From assembly GCA_049889355.1 (NCBI GenBank), contig JBMHDN010000038.1:1-64000 (forward strand): a stretch of 64,000 nucleotides of DNA, in the 5' to 3' direction. The first letter of the stretch is position 1, and every line of letters starts with the position of its first letter. Position numbers and translations under genes: made by a program. The notes beneath the pieces were generated by a model. It was not told where the DNA came from, searched no databases, and saw only the letters and a program-made list of their open reading frames with translations. This DNA comes from JBMHDN01 sp049889355. GTDB lineage: Bacteria; Pseudomonadota; Alphaproteobacteria; Puniceispirillales; Puniceispirillaceae. Below, piece after piece: positions 1 to 8,450 of this stretch.

Positions 1-1080
1 GAAATAATAACCAGGCGCGCGCAAGCGTGCGCGATATGGCTTGTTGGTCCCATCTGCCACCAGATAGACACCAAACTCACCTTTCGGGGCTTCAACTGCG
101 GTGTAGCTGTCGCCAGCCGGCAGGTGAAACCCTTCGGTGTAAAGCTTAAAGTGATGAATCAGCGCTTCCATAGACTGTTTCATCTCGCCGCGACGTGGCG
201 GGGTAACCTTGTTATTGGTAGCCAGCACCGGCCCTTCAGGCATATTTTCAATCGACTGGCGGATTATTTTGAGCGATTGGCGCATTTCTTCAATACGTAC
301 CAAATACCGGGCATAACAATCACCGGTTTTGCCAACTGGCACGTCAAAATCCATCTCAGAATAGGCATCATAAGGCTGAGATTTGCGCAAATCCCATGGC
401 ATGCCGGTGGCACGCAGCACCACACCTGTCATGCCCAGATCAAGGGCTTCTTCAGTGCTCATGACACCAATATCAACAGTACGCTGCTTGAAAATACGGT
501 TATCGGTCAGCAAGGTTTCCAAATCATCAATGAAACCAGGGAATGTCTCAGTCCAGGCAAGGATATCATCTGTCAGCCCATCTGGCAGGTCCTGATGCAC
601 ACCGCCAGGGCGGAAATAAGCCGCATGCAGGCGGGCACCTGATGCGCGCTCGTAAAAGGCCATCAGATGCTCGCGCTCTTCAAAACCCCAGAGAAGCGGT
701 GTCATCGCCCCCACATCAATCGCAAATGTTGTCAGATTGAGCAGGTGGTTCAAAATCCGGCCAATCTCACAATAAAGCACACGGATATATTGCGCGCGCT
801 TTGGCACCTCAATTTGCAGTGCCTTTTCAATCGCCAGTGCCCAAGCATGTTCCTGGTTCATCGGCGAGACATAATCCAAGCGGTCAAAATAAGGCAACGC
901 CTGAAGATAGGTTTTATGCTCTATAAGCTTTTCAGTACCACGGTGCAGCAGGCCGACATGCGGGTCAGCACGCTCAATCACTTCACCATCCATTTCCAGT
1001 ACAAGGCGTAATACGCCGTGCGCGGCGGGGTGCTGCGGGCCAAAATTCAGGGTTAACGGGCGGATTTGCATCTCACTCAT
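1..1080 (-). CDS. nuoD: NADH-quinone oxidoreductase subunit D, C-terminus beyond window edge
   Basis: This is the 49-kDa-type subunit of respiratory complex I, which helps form the quinone-binding site in the peripheral arm. The frame stays open from the ATG at 1080 to the left edge, giving about 360 residues of a family that is usually about 390 long, so only a short C-terminal piece is missing. The N-terminus carries the conserved FGPQHPAAHGVLR signature, followed by GLLHRGTEKLIE; near the edge there is KGEFGVYLVADG, typical of the C-terminal third. The start codon overlaps the nuoC stop by four bases (ATGA), showing translational coupling in the order nuoA-B-C-D on the minus strand. Several long plus-strand frames over this gene are shadows. 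Confidence 0.96.
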   Translation of the reverse strand, partial: MSEMQIRPLTLNFGPQHPAAHGVLRLVLEMDGEVIERADPHVGLLHRGTEKLIEHKTYLQALPYFDRLDYVSPMNQEHAWALAIEKALQIEVPKRAQYIRVLYCEIGRILNHLLNLTTFAIDVGAMTPLLWGFEEREHLMAFYERASGARLHAAYFRPGGVHQDLPDGLTDDILAWTETFPGFIDDLETLLTDNRIFKQRTVDIGVMSTEEALDLGMTGVVLRATGMPWDLRKSQPYDAYSEMDFDVPVGKTGDCYARYLVRIEEMRQSLKIIRQSIENMPEGPVLATNNKVTPPRRGEMKQSMEALIHHFKLYTEGFHLPAGDSYTAVEAPKGEFGVYLVADGTNKPYRARLRAPGYYF

Positions 1081-1706
1081 GCGTCTTTCTCCTCACCGCC
1101 CTCTTCGGCCGAACGATCTGCTGCTGGCAGCATACCCTCCCATGGGCTCAGGAAATCAAAATCACGGAATTCTTGGGTCAGCTGAACAGGTTCATAAACC
1201 ACGCGTTGCTGGATTTCATCATACCGCACTTCAACACGGCCGGTGAGCGGGAAATCTTTGCGCAATGGATGGCCTTCAAACCCATAATCGGTTAGCAGAC
1301 GGCGCAAATCAGGATGGCCTGCAAAGAAAACACCAAACATATCCCAGACTTCACGTTCAGCCCAGTTGGCAGAGGCAAACACATCGACAACAGAATCGAT
1401 CACCTCATCTTCATCTAGCGGCACCCGCAGACGCAGACGCTGATTATTCGATACAGACAACATCTGATAAATAACTTCAAACCGCTTGAGCCGTTCTGGA
1501 TAATCCACCGCTGTGATATCCGAGAGCTGGGTAAAAGCCAGTAGCGCATCATCACGCAAGCGCACCAGCACTTCTTTGATCTGGCCAGCTTCAATATCGA
1601 AAACCAGCTCATCACCCATAATCTCAGAACCCAAAACAGCAGATCCTAAGAGCCCTTGGATTTGGGTCTGCATCTCGCTCAGAAATGTCGTATTATTATC
1701 CGTCAT
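1077..1706 (-). CDS. nuoC: NADH-quinone oxidoreductase subunit C
   Basis: A 209-residue subunit of the complex I peripheral arm (30-kDa family) that docks against NuoD. The family core is visible: SANWAEREVWDMFGVFFAGH (residues about 112-131), then DLRRLLTDYGFEGHPLRKDF, the classic signature of this family. The C-terminal tail is acidic (EEGGEEKDA). It lies 27 bases downstream of nuoB and overlaps nuoD by four bases, so it is part of one operon. NuoC and NuoD are separate here, unlike the fused NuoCD of enterobacteria; separate genes are normal for alphaproteobacteria. Confidence 0.96.
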   Translation of the reverse strand: MTDNNTTFLSEMQTQIQGLLGSAVLGSEIMGDELVFDIEAGQIKEVLVRLRDDALLAFTQLSDITAVDYPERLKRFEVIYQMLSVSNNQRLRLRVPLDEDEVIDSVVDVFASANWAEREVWDMFGVFFAGHPDLRRLLTDYGFEGHPLRKDFPLTGRVEVRYDEIQQRVVYEPVQLTQEFRDFDFLSPWEGMLPAADRSAEEGGEEKDA

Positions 1707-1733
1707 TTTTGCGTTACTCTTTGACTTTTCTTA

Positions 1734-2282
1734 TCAGCTGCGGGCGATAGTTGCGGTACGGCGAATCTTCTTTTGCAGCTGCAACAGGCCATAAATCAGC
1801 GCTTCTGCGGTTGGCGGGCAACCTGGCACATATACATCAACTGGCACGATGCGATCGCATCCACGCACAACCGCATAGGAATAATGGTAATAACCACCGC
1901 CATTGGCACATGATCCCATAGACAACACCCAGCGCGGCTCGGGCATCTGGTCATAGACGCGGCGCAAGGCAGGGGCCATCTTATTGGTCAATGTACCAGC
2001 TACAATCATTACATCAGACTGGCGCGGGCTGGGGCGGAACAGCATGCCATAGCGGTCCATATCATAGCGTGATGCGGCCGCATGCATCATCTCAACCGCA
2101 CAACAAGCCAGACCAAATGTCATCGGCCAGAGAGAGCCTGAACGTGCCCAGTTGAACAGCTTGTCTGCTTTGGCAATCACAAAACCGCGATTCTGAAGCT
2201 CGTCTGAAACAGCATTCAAAATCAGGTCCTGATCTGGGCCAGGTGGGATAGGAGTATTTAAATCATGTTCAATGCGTGCCAT
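1734..2282 (-). CDS. nuoB: NADH-quinone oxidoreductase subunit B (N2 cluster)
   Basis: The 182-residue PSST-type subunit carries iron-sulfur cluster N2, the last cluster before quinone in complex I. From the ATG at 2282 the ligands are the tandem cysteines C60-C61 in the GLACCAVEMMH motif, C125 in GSCANGGGYYH and C155 in VPGCPPTAEAL. A TTG two codons upstream is possible, but the ATG gives the usual N-terminus (MARIEHDL). The gene lies between nuoA (gap about 64 bases) and nuoC (gap 27 bases) in the same operon. Confidence 0.96.
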   Translation of the reverse strand: MARIEHDLNTPIPPGPDQDLILNAVSDELQNRGFVIAKADKLFNWARSGSLWPMTFGLACCAVEMMHAAASRYDMDRYGMLFRPSPRQSDVMIVAGTLTNKMAPALRRVYDQMPEPRWVLSMGSCANGGGYYHYSYAVVRGCDRIVPVDVYVPGCPPTAEALIYGLLQLQKKIRRTATIARS

Positions 2283-2346
2283 CGTCAAATAACCTTATTC
2301 ACACAATGTTTTATGATGGAAAATGCAAAAAAGGCACGGCGCGGGT

Positions 2347-2709
2347 TTATTCCCACTCCAGCGCCCCTTTTTTCCATTCATAGATAAAGCCGATCGTCAA
2401 AACGCCGAGAAAAATCATCATCGACCAGAAACCAAACATGCCGATATCGCCAAGCGCGACTGCCCAAGGGAATAAAAACGCGACTTCTAAATCAAAGATG
2501 ATGAACAAAATAGCCACCAGATAAAAGCGCACATCAAAAGGCTTGCGCGAATCATCAAAAGCATCAAAGCCACATTCATAGGCAGTGAGCTTTTCAATAT
2601 CTGGTTTTTGCTGGCCGACCACAAAGGCGCCAATCACAAACGCAATAGACAAGCCGATTGCAAGCCCCATGAAAATAGCAATTGGCAGATATTCCTGAAG
2701 GTCAATCAT
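2347..2709 (-). CDS. nuoA: NADH-quinone oxidoreductase subunit A
   Basis: A 120-residue inner-membrane subunit of complex I, in the membrane arm near the quinone site. It has three hydrophobic helices (about residues 10-32, 62-84 and 90-110) and the family's conserved loop KLTAYECGFDAFDDSRKPFD with the redox-reporter cysteine, followed by RFYLVAILFIIFDLEVAFLFPWA. A purine-rich ribosome site (GGGGGAAG) lies seven to eight bases before the ATG. This is the first gene of the nuo operon, so the operon promoter should lie in 2710-3275. Confidence 0.96.
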   Translation of the reverse strand: MIDLQEYLPIAIFMGLAIGLSIAFVIGAFVVGQQKPDIEKLTAYECGFDAFDDSRKPFDVRFYLVAILFIIFDLEVAFLFPWAVALGDIGMFGFWSMMIFLGVLTIGFIYEWKKGALEWE

Positions 2710-3275
2710 CTCAAAGCTTCCCCCAAAGCAGCGGCATCATCTCGGGCCTGTGCATAGAACCCGCTGATACCAGCAATATGTCTATGTGGTGCGTAAGCGA
2801 ACCCGCAAGGCACACGGACAATCAAATTACTGGCATTTCCTTAGTCCAGACGCGCCAGAAAAGCAAGAACCAATACGTCTTTGCACAGCTGATTTTTCGC
2901 ATGTGAAATAGCCTTTCACCCAGTAGAAAAAACGTCGCAGGCGGTATTCAACGCCAGAATGCCTGAATCATATCAGCTCTGGCTATCTGTCCAGCTGGCG
3001 CATCAGCGCATTGCAGCAGCTCATTTCTGCTATCTATCCAAAAATACGCCTAAAAGATGAAAAAAATTATGAAAATTAACTTTATATTAAGCTTTATCGC
3101 GTATCGTTTCAATTCGACAAGGCATTCGATTGATATGTTTTATGGCTTAAACATGCCCCAAAACAGCGATGGAACCTGTCTGTCATATTCGTAATGCAAC
3201 ATGGCATCACCGGTCAGAACAGATCATGCCGGCAGGTGCAATTGAACCGACTTTTCGGCTTTTCGGGGGCACATC
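2710..3275. other. divergent intergenic region: nuo promoter side and RTX promoter side
   Basis: This 566-base gap separates two divergent genes, nuoA on the minus strand and the RTX gene on the plus strand. I find no convincing coding sequence: the 74-codon frame at 2682-2906 overlaps nuoA antisense and lacks a ribosome site. The right half is AT-rich and holds a perfect TTAA-N7-TTAA box at 3076-3090, listed separately. I could not pick a convincing -35/-10 pair for nuoA by eye. Confidence 0.6.
3076..3090 (+). promoter_or_regulatory. candidate CtrA binding box (TTAA-N7-TTAA)
   Basis: TTAACTTTATATTAA matches the full CtrA consensus of Caulobacter-type alphaproteobacteria, two TTAA half-sites with exactly seven bases between them. 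It lies about 186 bases upstream of the RTX gene start in an AT-rich stretch. A ctrA gene with its own perfect box is present at 44671 in this window. One such match is expected by chance in about 65 kb of even composition, so its position is what makes it credible, not the match alone. Confidence 0.5.
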
Positions 3276-6200
3276 ATGACTTACTCTGGACCAGATTACC
3301 GCCAGGCACTCAGCACGCTTTTCACTGACAGCAAAGCTGTTTCCAACCCAAAGGACAGATCAAAAGCAGAGTCGTCTGTACAGACGCCTATCTTAGCCAG
3401 TTCTATAACCGGCGCCTTATCGGGCGCAATAACCGGTTCTGGAAGCGGTTTTGGACATGCGCTGATTTGGACGATGAGCGGATTGGTTCTTGCTGCCTGC
3501 GGGTCCAGCGGCGGAGATGACAAGGTTTCGGTGAGCGGACAGGTACTCGATGGGCCTGTCAAAAATGCCAAGGTTTATGTGGATGTAGATGGCAATGGCA
3601 AGCTGGACACCAAAACCGACAAATTGATTGGCACCACAGATGCGCAAGGCCGGTTCAGTGCCCGCATTGACCAAAAATATCAGCATATGACTTTGCTGGC
3701 TGATCTGACCGGAGCGACAGATATCAACAATCCGGCAGACTGGTCAGATGATGCCCCAACACCGGCTGTGGTGCTGCGCGCGCCTGCCGGATCAAAGGTT
3801 ATCTCACCTTTCACTGAAATGGTGGTGCGGATCATGAAAGACCCGCAAACCGTCAATCAGCCTGTTTCTGCCCAGCAAGCGATGGAGATTCTGGCTGAGA
3901 ATTTGGGTGTGTCAAAATCGATCAATTTTCTGACCCTTGATCACACGATTGCGCTGTCTGATGCCGGTGCGGCAGGCTTGAGCAATGCCGATGCCGAAAA
4001 ACTGAAATTACTGGCGCCTCAGCTGACTTATTTTCTGCAAAATCAGACAGGGGCCAATGATTTAAATGTGGCGGTGTCCAAAAACCAGATTGCGGCGATG
4101 GCCAGCAACCAAAAACCGGTTACATCAAATGATATTCAAGATAGTGGTAAAGGTAATGATTCACTGCCGCTTTATTATGGTTTTGAATTTCAGCTGAAAA
4201 CCGCCAAAGGCAATCTCTCAACCGCTTTTAATGACCCGGAAAAAGGCACCCTCACCTATCGGGTAGAGGTGTTGCAAAATGGTGAGGTAAAAACCATTCA
4301 ACAAGCTTTTGGCAATAAGGTTAGTTTTGATGCCAGCAGCATGAGCCTGAAAGCAGAGCAAGGCTGGTCTCATGCCAATGCTGATGCTGTTAAAGACAGC
4401 GATGCCACCAGCTATACACTGAAAGTAACGGCGATTGACCCCTATGGCCGCACGGCCTCTCAAGAGGTCATGCTGTATTTCAGCAAGAACCAGCCGGTGG
4501 AGATCTCACAAGACGGGACCTTATCAAAGACGCTGATCACAGAAGGCAATGCCATATCCGCAAATGATACAGGCCTCAGCTTTACTGGCAGTGATGGAGA
4601 TGGGGATAACACTAAAATCAAATGGTCTTTGGCGGGTGATTGGGCCAGTTATTTTGAGCTGGAAAACGCAACTGGCGCTTCGGCTGGCAAATTAAAGGTG
4701 AAGGCGCAAAATGCCAGCGATAATAAAATCGATTTTGAAACGAACCCGAAGATCACCGTGACTGTTGTCGCCACTGATGATCGCGGTGCCCAGACCAGAC
4801 AGGATGTCATCGTTGATATTACCGATAAGAATGAAGCACCCACCATCACCGTGGCCGCCAATATTACCTCAGGCGTGGTAGAAGACACCGCTTATCAATT
4901 GACAGAAAATGTCCTGAAAGCTTCTGACCCGGATAAGGATGATGAACCGGTTTACAGCTTTAAAGGCTTTACAACAGCCAATGCGGCCACCACCGATAAT
5001 AAACTTCAGCTCTATAATGGTACCAGCTGGGTTGATTTGGCGGTCAATGGCACCTTTACCCAAAAGCAGGTGAAAGATGGATATGTCCGGCTGATCATTG
5101 GCGATAATCAAGCCAGAGACACAAAGCTGATCCTGACACTGGCGGATAAATCAGGGCTGGCAGGTTCGGGCGATCCTGTTAACCAAGATGGCAATATCGT
5201 CATTGAAGTGAAGAATATTGTAAATGTGCCAGATCTTGGCGCGAGCGGTAAGGCTGTGAATACAGGGGCCGCGAGCAGCAGCTATAATCTCGCCGCAACT
5301 GACATTAAATTTACAGATGGCACTGAAAATTGGCACTCTCTTGAAATCTCCGGACTGCCTAATGCGAATACAAATACCACCCTTTATTTCAATGATAATG
5401 GGGTATGGAAGAAAATCGTCGACGGCACGGCTGGCACGAATGAGATTACGCTGAGCAATGTTGGTAAAATAGCCAGTGCCGATATTGGCAAATTGCGGTT
5501 CAGCCCGGATAGTGATTATCAGCCCTCTTCTTCTACAAATCCAAGCTTTGCGTTCAAACTCTACCGTTCAGCAGAGGATAAAAATCCGGCGACAGGTGTC
5601 TTTTCACTGGATGTGAATTATGTCGCGACAGCAAAAGGTGCGGTGGCTGACCAATTTGCGACGGCAAGTGTGGCCTATAATGGGCCAGATATGGATGGTT
5701 ATTTCACCGATGAAATAAAAACAGATACCACAGACACTTTGGATGGCGGTTTTGCTGTGTCGGTCGCCGGCCCAAACAGTGCCACTTCCCTGCCAGCTGG
5801 CATCTCATTTAACACAACCACACATGTTTTTGCTGGTACCGGCACGGCCACAACAGGATATGGCACCTATACGGTGACCGTGACCTATACAGATGCCAAC
5901 CATAAAGGTGCTGGAAATGCCGCTATTGTGACGCAGAGCTTTAAGCTCCATTATCTGGAAGCTGGCACGACAGGCAATGATACCAAGGCGGCGGCTACTT
6001 TTTATAATGGGCAAGCTGGCAATGACACCATCACCGGCGGGGCTGGGAATGATATATTATTTGGTGGGGCCGGTACAGATTCTATCACGGGCGGTGCCGG
6101 TGATGATCTGATTCATGGAGGGGCGGGTGCAGACACCCTCACTGGCGGGACAGGAACTGACACCGCCTCTTATGCAGGCGGCACTGCGGGCGTGAATGTG

Positions 6201-6962
6201 GACTTGAATGGCCAACATCAAGTGAGCTGGACAGCAGTAGCCAACCTCAAAGGTTCTGATTTGGCGGCGGGTGATGCCGGAAAATATATCATTGCAAGTT
6301 TGGCAAACAGTGTCTGGACTGTAACGCTTGGAACCACTAACGAAACAGCCAGTGCAACAAAGCTTGTACTTGGCAAGCTAAGCAATACAGGGTTGGCACT
6401 GGACACAGGCTTTACCAATGATGGGGCGATCTCTATCACAGGGACAACCTTATCAATCGCCACTTCCAACAGAGGCAAGGGTGAGGCACTCGGCGATCTC
6501 CTGAATGGTATTGAAAATCTGATCGGTGGGGCGGGCGCAGATGTGCTGACTGGTGATGCAGGGGCAAACATCCTCACCGGCGGCGGCGGTAATGACACGC
6601 TGAGTGGCGGGGCTGGCAATGACACACTGAATGGCGGGGCTGGCGCAGATGGGCTGACCGGCGGGGCGGGTGCAGACACCCTCACTGGCGGGGCCGGCAA
6701 TGACGTTTTTGATGTTGGCAATGTTGCCGGCACAAGAGCTGCCGCCGATATCATCAAGGATTTCACCGAGGGCGATACCATCAAGCTGGGCGGAGACCAA
6801 CAAGTCTATTGGAAAGCCTCAGGTTCGGACACGATCCTATATAACAGCAATTCGGTGGGCACCTCGAATATTCTGGCAGTGCTGGAAGGCTATTCAGGCG
6901 GGCTGGATGCCAGTGATTTTACCGACATCACCAATAATAACGGCGTGGTGGAAATCGCCTGA
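3276..6962 (+). CDS. large RTX-type surface or secreted protein with cadherin-like repeats and a deep lipobox
   Basis: A 1228-residue protein, probably exported by a type I secretion system. From the N-terminus: a polar 60-residue lead; a Gly/Ala-rich hydrophobic stretch ending in a lipobox-like LVLAACGSSGG (Cys75); a Ca-binding or carboxypeptidase-regulatory-like module with VDVDGNGKLDT (about 100-115); several Ig/cadherin-like units containing DPEKG, DPYGRT, TDDRGAQTRQDV and SDPDKDDEPV elements (about 300-890); one block of RTX nonapeptides (GGAGND-type, about 915-965); a linker of about 110 residues; a second RTX block (about 1084-1147); and a C-terminal ADIIKDFTEGDTIKL module, typical of type I substrates. 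No transporter genes are nearby. The start at 3276 gives the only long N-terminus; the spacing to a weak GGGGG stretch upstream is acceptable. Function is probably adhesion or a surface layer, which is inference. Confidence 0.85.
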   Translation: MTYSGPDYRQALSTLFTDSKAVSNPKDRSKAESSVQTPILASSITGALSGAITGSGSGFGHALIWTMSGLVLAACGSSGGDDKVSVSGQVLDGPVKNAKVYVDVDGNGKLDTKTDKLIGTTDAQGRFSARIDQKYQHMTLLADLTGATDINNPADWSDDAPTPAVVLRAPAGSKVISPFTEMVVRIMKDPQTVNQPVSAQQAMEILAENLGVSKSINFLTLDHTIALSDAGAAGLSNADAEKLKLLAPQLTYFLQNQTGANDLNVAVSKNQIAAMASNQKPVTSNDIQDSGKGNDSLPLYYGFEFQLKTAKGNLSTAFNDPEKGTLTYRVEVLQNGEVKTIQQAFGNKVSFDASSMSLKAEQGWSHANADAVKDSDATSYTLKVTAIDPYGRTASQEVMLYFSKNQPVEISQDGTLSKTLITEGNAISANDTGLSFTGSDGDGDNTKIKWSLAGDWASYFELENATGASAGKLKVKAQNASDNKIDFETNPKITVTVVATDDRGAQTRQDVIVDITDKNEAPTITVAANITSGVVEDTAYQLTENVLKASDPDKDDEPVYSFKGFTTANAATTDNKLQLYNGTSWVDLAVNGTFTQKQVKDGYVRLIIGDNQARDTKLILTLADKSGLAGSGDPVNQDGNIVIEVKNIVNVPDLGASGKAVNTGAASSSYNLAATDIKFTDGTENWHSLEISGLPNANTNTTLYFNDNGVWKKIVDGTAGTNEITLSNVGKIASADIGKLRFSPDSDYQPSSSTNPSFAFKLYRSAEDKNPATGVFSLDVNYVATAKGAVADQFATASVAYNGPDMDGYFTDEIKTDTTDTLDGGFAVSVAGPNSATSLPAGISFNTTTHVFAGTGTATTGYGTYTVTVTYTDANHKGAGNAAIVTQSFKLHYLEAGTTGNDTKAAATFYNGQAGNDTITGGAGNDILFGGAGTDSITGGAGDDLIHGGAGADTLTGGTGTDTASYAGGTAGVNVDLNGQHQVSWTAVANLKGSDLAAGDAGKYIIASLANSVWTVTLGTTNETASATKLVLGKLSNTGLALDTGFTNDGAISITGTTLSIATSNRGKGEALGDLLNGIENLIGGAGADVLTGDAGANILTGGGGNDTLSGGAGNDTLNGGAGADGLTGGAGADTLTGGAGNDVFDVGNVAGTRAAADIIKDFTEGDTIKLGGDQQVYWKASGSDTILYNSNSVGTSNILAVLEGYSGGLDASDFTDITNNNGVVEIA
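6018..6170 (+). repeat. RTX nonapeptide repeat block 1
   Basis: About five tandem copies of a GGAGxDxLx-type nonapeptide coding unit, visible in DNA as repeated ggcggggctgg / ggcgggtgc-like segments. Such units form calcium-binding beta-rolls. The block lies inside the large RTX gene. Confidence 0.9.
6526..6715 (+). repeat. RTX nonapeptide repeat block 2
   Basis: About seven tandem nonapeptide units near the end of the RTX gene, with near-identical DNA between neighbours (for example ggcggggctggcaatgacac appears in adjacent units). This block is longer and more regular than block 1. It leads directly into the C-terminal secretion-type module. Confidence 0.9.
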
Positions 6963-6990
6963 TCATTCAGCGCATAAGGGGGGCAGAGCC

Positions 6991-7401
6991 ATGAATAACA
7001 CCAGATACCGGCAGGCTTTGCCAGTCGCCTTCTCTGCTGGGGCTTTAGCGCTGGCAGGACTAGTGCTGGGAGCCAGTGCATCGCTGACCAATGATGCTTA
7101 TGTGCCGATTAGCCTTTCTTTTAGCGACGGGTCGGTGGGTAATTGTGCCGTCACCAATAAGCGGATGCATATTGAAACCTATATTCCCGCCACGGTGATG
7201 GTCAGGCGTTCAGATGATGCGCTCAAACTCACCTGCCGAACAGTAGATGACCGCACCGCGCTGGTCTCTATCCCCAGTACCATTGGGGCCAAAATTGTGG
7301 CCAGTGCGGTTTTTTTAGATTTGGGTATCACCGATTCGATCACCGATAAGCACCGGGAATATCCCGCCAGCTTTGTCATCCCGATAGAGCCACGCGAATA
7401 G
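6991..7401 (+). CDS. small exported protein of unknown function downstream of the RTX gene
   Basis: A 136-residue protein. The ATG at 6991 follows an AAGGGGGGCAG ribosome site and begins 28 bases after the RTX gene stop, so the two are probably co-transcribed. The frame is open further upstream inside the RTX gene, but that part is a shadow. Residues about 10-31 form a signal peptide (hydrophobic VAFSAGALALAGLVLG core with an ASA cleavage site), so the mature protein is periplasmic or surface-exposed. The mature part has two cysteines (GNCAVTNKR and LTCRTVDDR) around the phrase IPATVMVRRSDDALKLTC. That phrase resembles a motif seen in small bacterial lipoproteins and exported proteins that read PxTVxVxxSxDxLxVxC. 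I do not recognise a function. Confidence 0.75.
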   Translation: MNNTRYRQALPVAFSAGALALAGLVLGASASLTNDAYVPISLSFSDGSVGNCAVTNKRMHIETYIPATVMVRRSDDALKLTCRTVDDRTALVSIPSTIGAKIVASAVFLDLGITDSITDKHREYPASFVIPIEPRE

Positions 7402-7463
7402 TGGCTCTGACAAGACGACCTGGCTGATGCTGAATAGCGATAATCCCTAATAGCGATAGGTGC

Positions 7464-8042
7464 CTAATAACGATAGGTACCTGTCTTTTGGGTATCGGCG
7501 ATCGCTTTTTCCAGATCATCCAATGCTGAACAGCCAAAAAAGCAGATTTTCTTGAGTTTAGCGAGATTCGCCTCTGCCTTATCCATCTGATTCAACCCTA
7601 AAAACAGCTCGCCCTGATAGGATAAGGCACCTTTATGCTTTGGGTTCAGCTCAAGCGCACGTTCATAATAAGTAGCGGCGGCTTCAAATTTACCCATTTT
7701 GCGATAGGTGAAACCAATATAATTCTGGATATCAGCATCTTTCGGGGCTTGTTTTGCCAATTTCAGAAAGGTCTGTAGCGCAGCAGGATAATCACCAGAT
7801 TTTGCCAAACGCACCGCTTTGCTATAGCCCATCGGTTTGGTCTCTGTAACTGAATCTGAACTTGACGAGCTGCCAGCCGCAAAGACAGAGGCGCTGAACA
7901 ACATCGCAAATAATAAGGCGGTCAGCCCCTTAAAGGCCATTAATATAAACCGGCTGCTCTGTTTTGACTCTGTGCTCGCCCGTGCCCCGCGTCCTGAATA
8001 ACGCAAAATCGAACGCGCCAGCAATGCTCTATCAACCATCAT
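7464..8042 (-). CDS. exported TPR-repeat protein
   Basis: Up to 192 residues. The C-terminal two thirds hold about three tetratricopeptide repeats: SGDYPAALQTFLKLAKQAP, NYIGFTYRKMGKFEAAATYY with ERALELNPKHKGAL, and YQGELFLGLNQMDKAEANLA. These are helical hairpins used for protein-protein contact. A strong AAAGGGG ribosome site supports initiation at 8042 or the adjacent ATG at 8039. A second possible start at 7940 would give a 158-residue protein with a textbook signal peptide (hydrophobic segment ending SASVFA), but I see no good ribosome site there. With the upstream start the signal would sit behind a 34-residue basic lead. The partner is unknown, and the gene converges with the small exported protein at 6991. 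Confidence 0.8.
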   Translation of the reverse strand: MMVDRALLARSILRYSGRGARASTESKQSSRFILMAFKGLTALLFAMLFSASVFAAGSSSSSDSVTETKPMGYSKAVRLAKSGDYPAALQTFLKLAKQAPKDADIQNYIGFTYRKMGKFEAAATYYERALELNPKHKGALSYQGELFLGLNQMDKAEANLAKLKKICFFGCSALDDLEKAIADTQKTGTYRY

Positions 8043-8189
8043 ATGCCCCTTTGATAATCACTATTCTGCCTCTCCCCTGCTCTGTTTACGAGAGCCAGAT
8101 AAAAACCGATTGAAAGAGGCAAAAAAATCTATTGCTGAGACGAAAAATCAGCCTGTGTTATTTTCTTCAAAAAACCAGCTCAACGATGC

Positions 8190-8218
8190 TTGACAGGGCC
8201 GCGTTAAATAAGCTAATC
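8190..8218 (+). promoter_or_regulatory. candidate promoter for tRNA-Asp
   Basis: A perfect TTGACA -35 hexamer at 8190-8195 is followed after 16-17 bases by GCTAATC as a weak -10. It lies about 60 bases before the tRNA-Asp gene and nothing else on the plus strand starts here. Confidence 0.45.
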
Positions 8219-8273
8219 ATCCCCATGCTCAGCGAGTATGCCTCTTGGCCCTTGTTGACGCAGACCCAATTTA

Positions 8274-8350
<77 letters not shown>

Positions 8351-8450
8351 CTCTCTTCAAATCATCTTTGTACATTAGCGCATTGCAATATTGCAGTTTT
8401 GCGTCCTATTCTTGTGCCATCAACATCAAATTGCATGGCTTGGGGTATCT

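Noticed and set aside
124..642. 172-codon plus-strand frame
   Set aside because: It is antisense to nuoD, whose reading frame carries clear family motifs; no ribosome site and no recognisable protein.
6218..6784. 188-codon minus-strand frame with Pro/Ala repeats
   Set aside because: It is the mirror image of the RTX repeat DNA; the periodic GGC-rich sequence keeps the opposite strand open.
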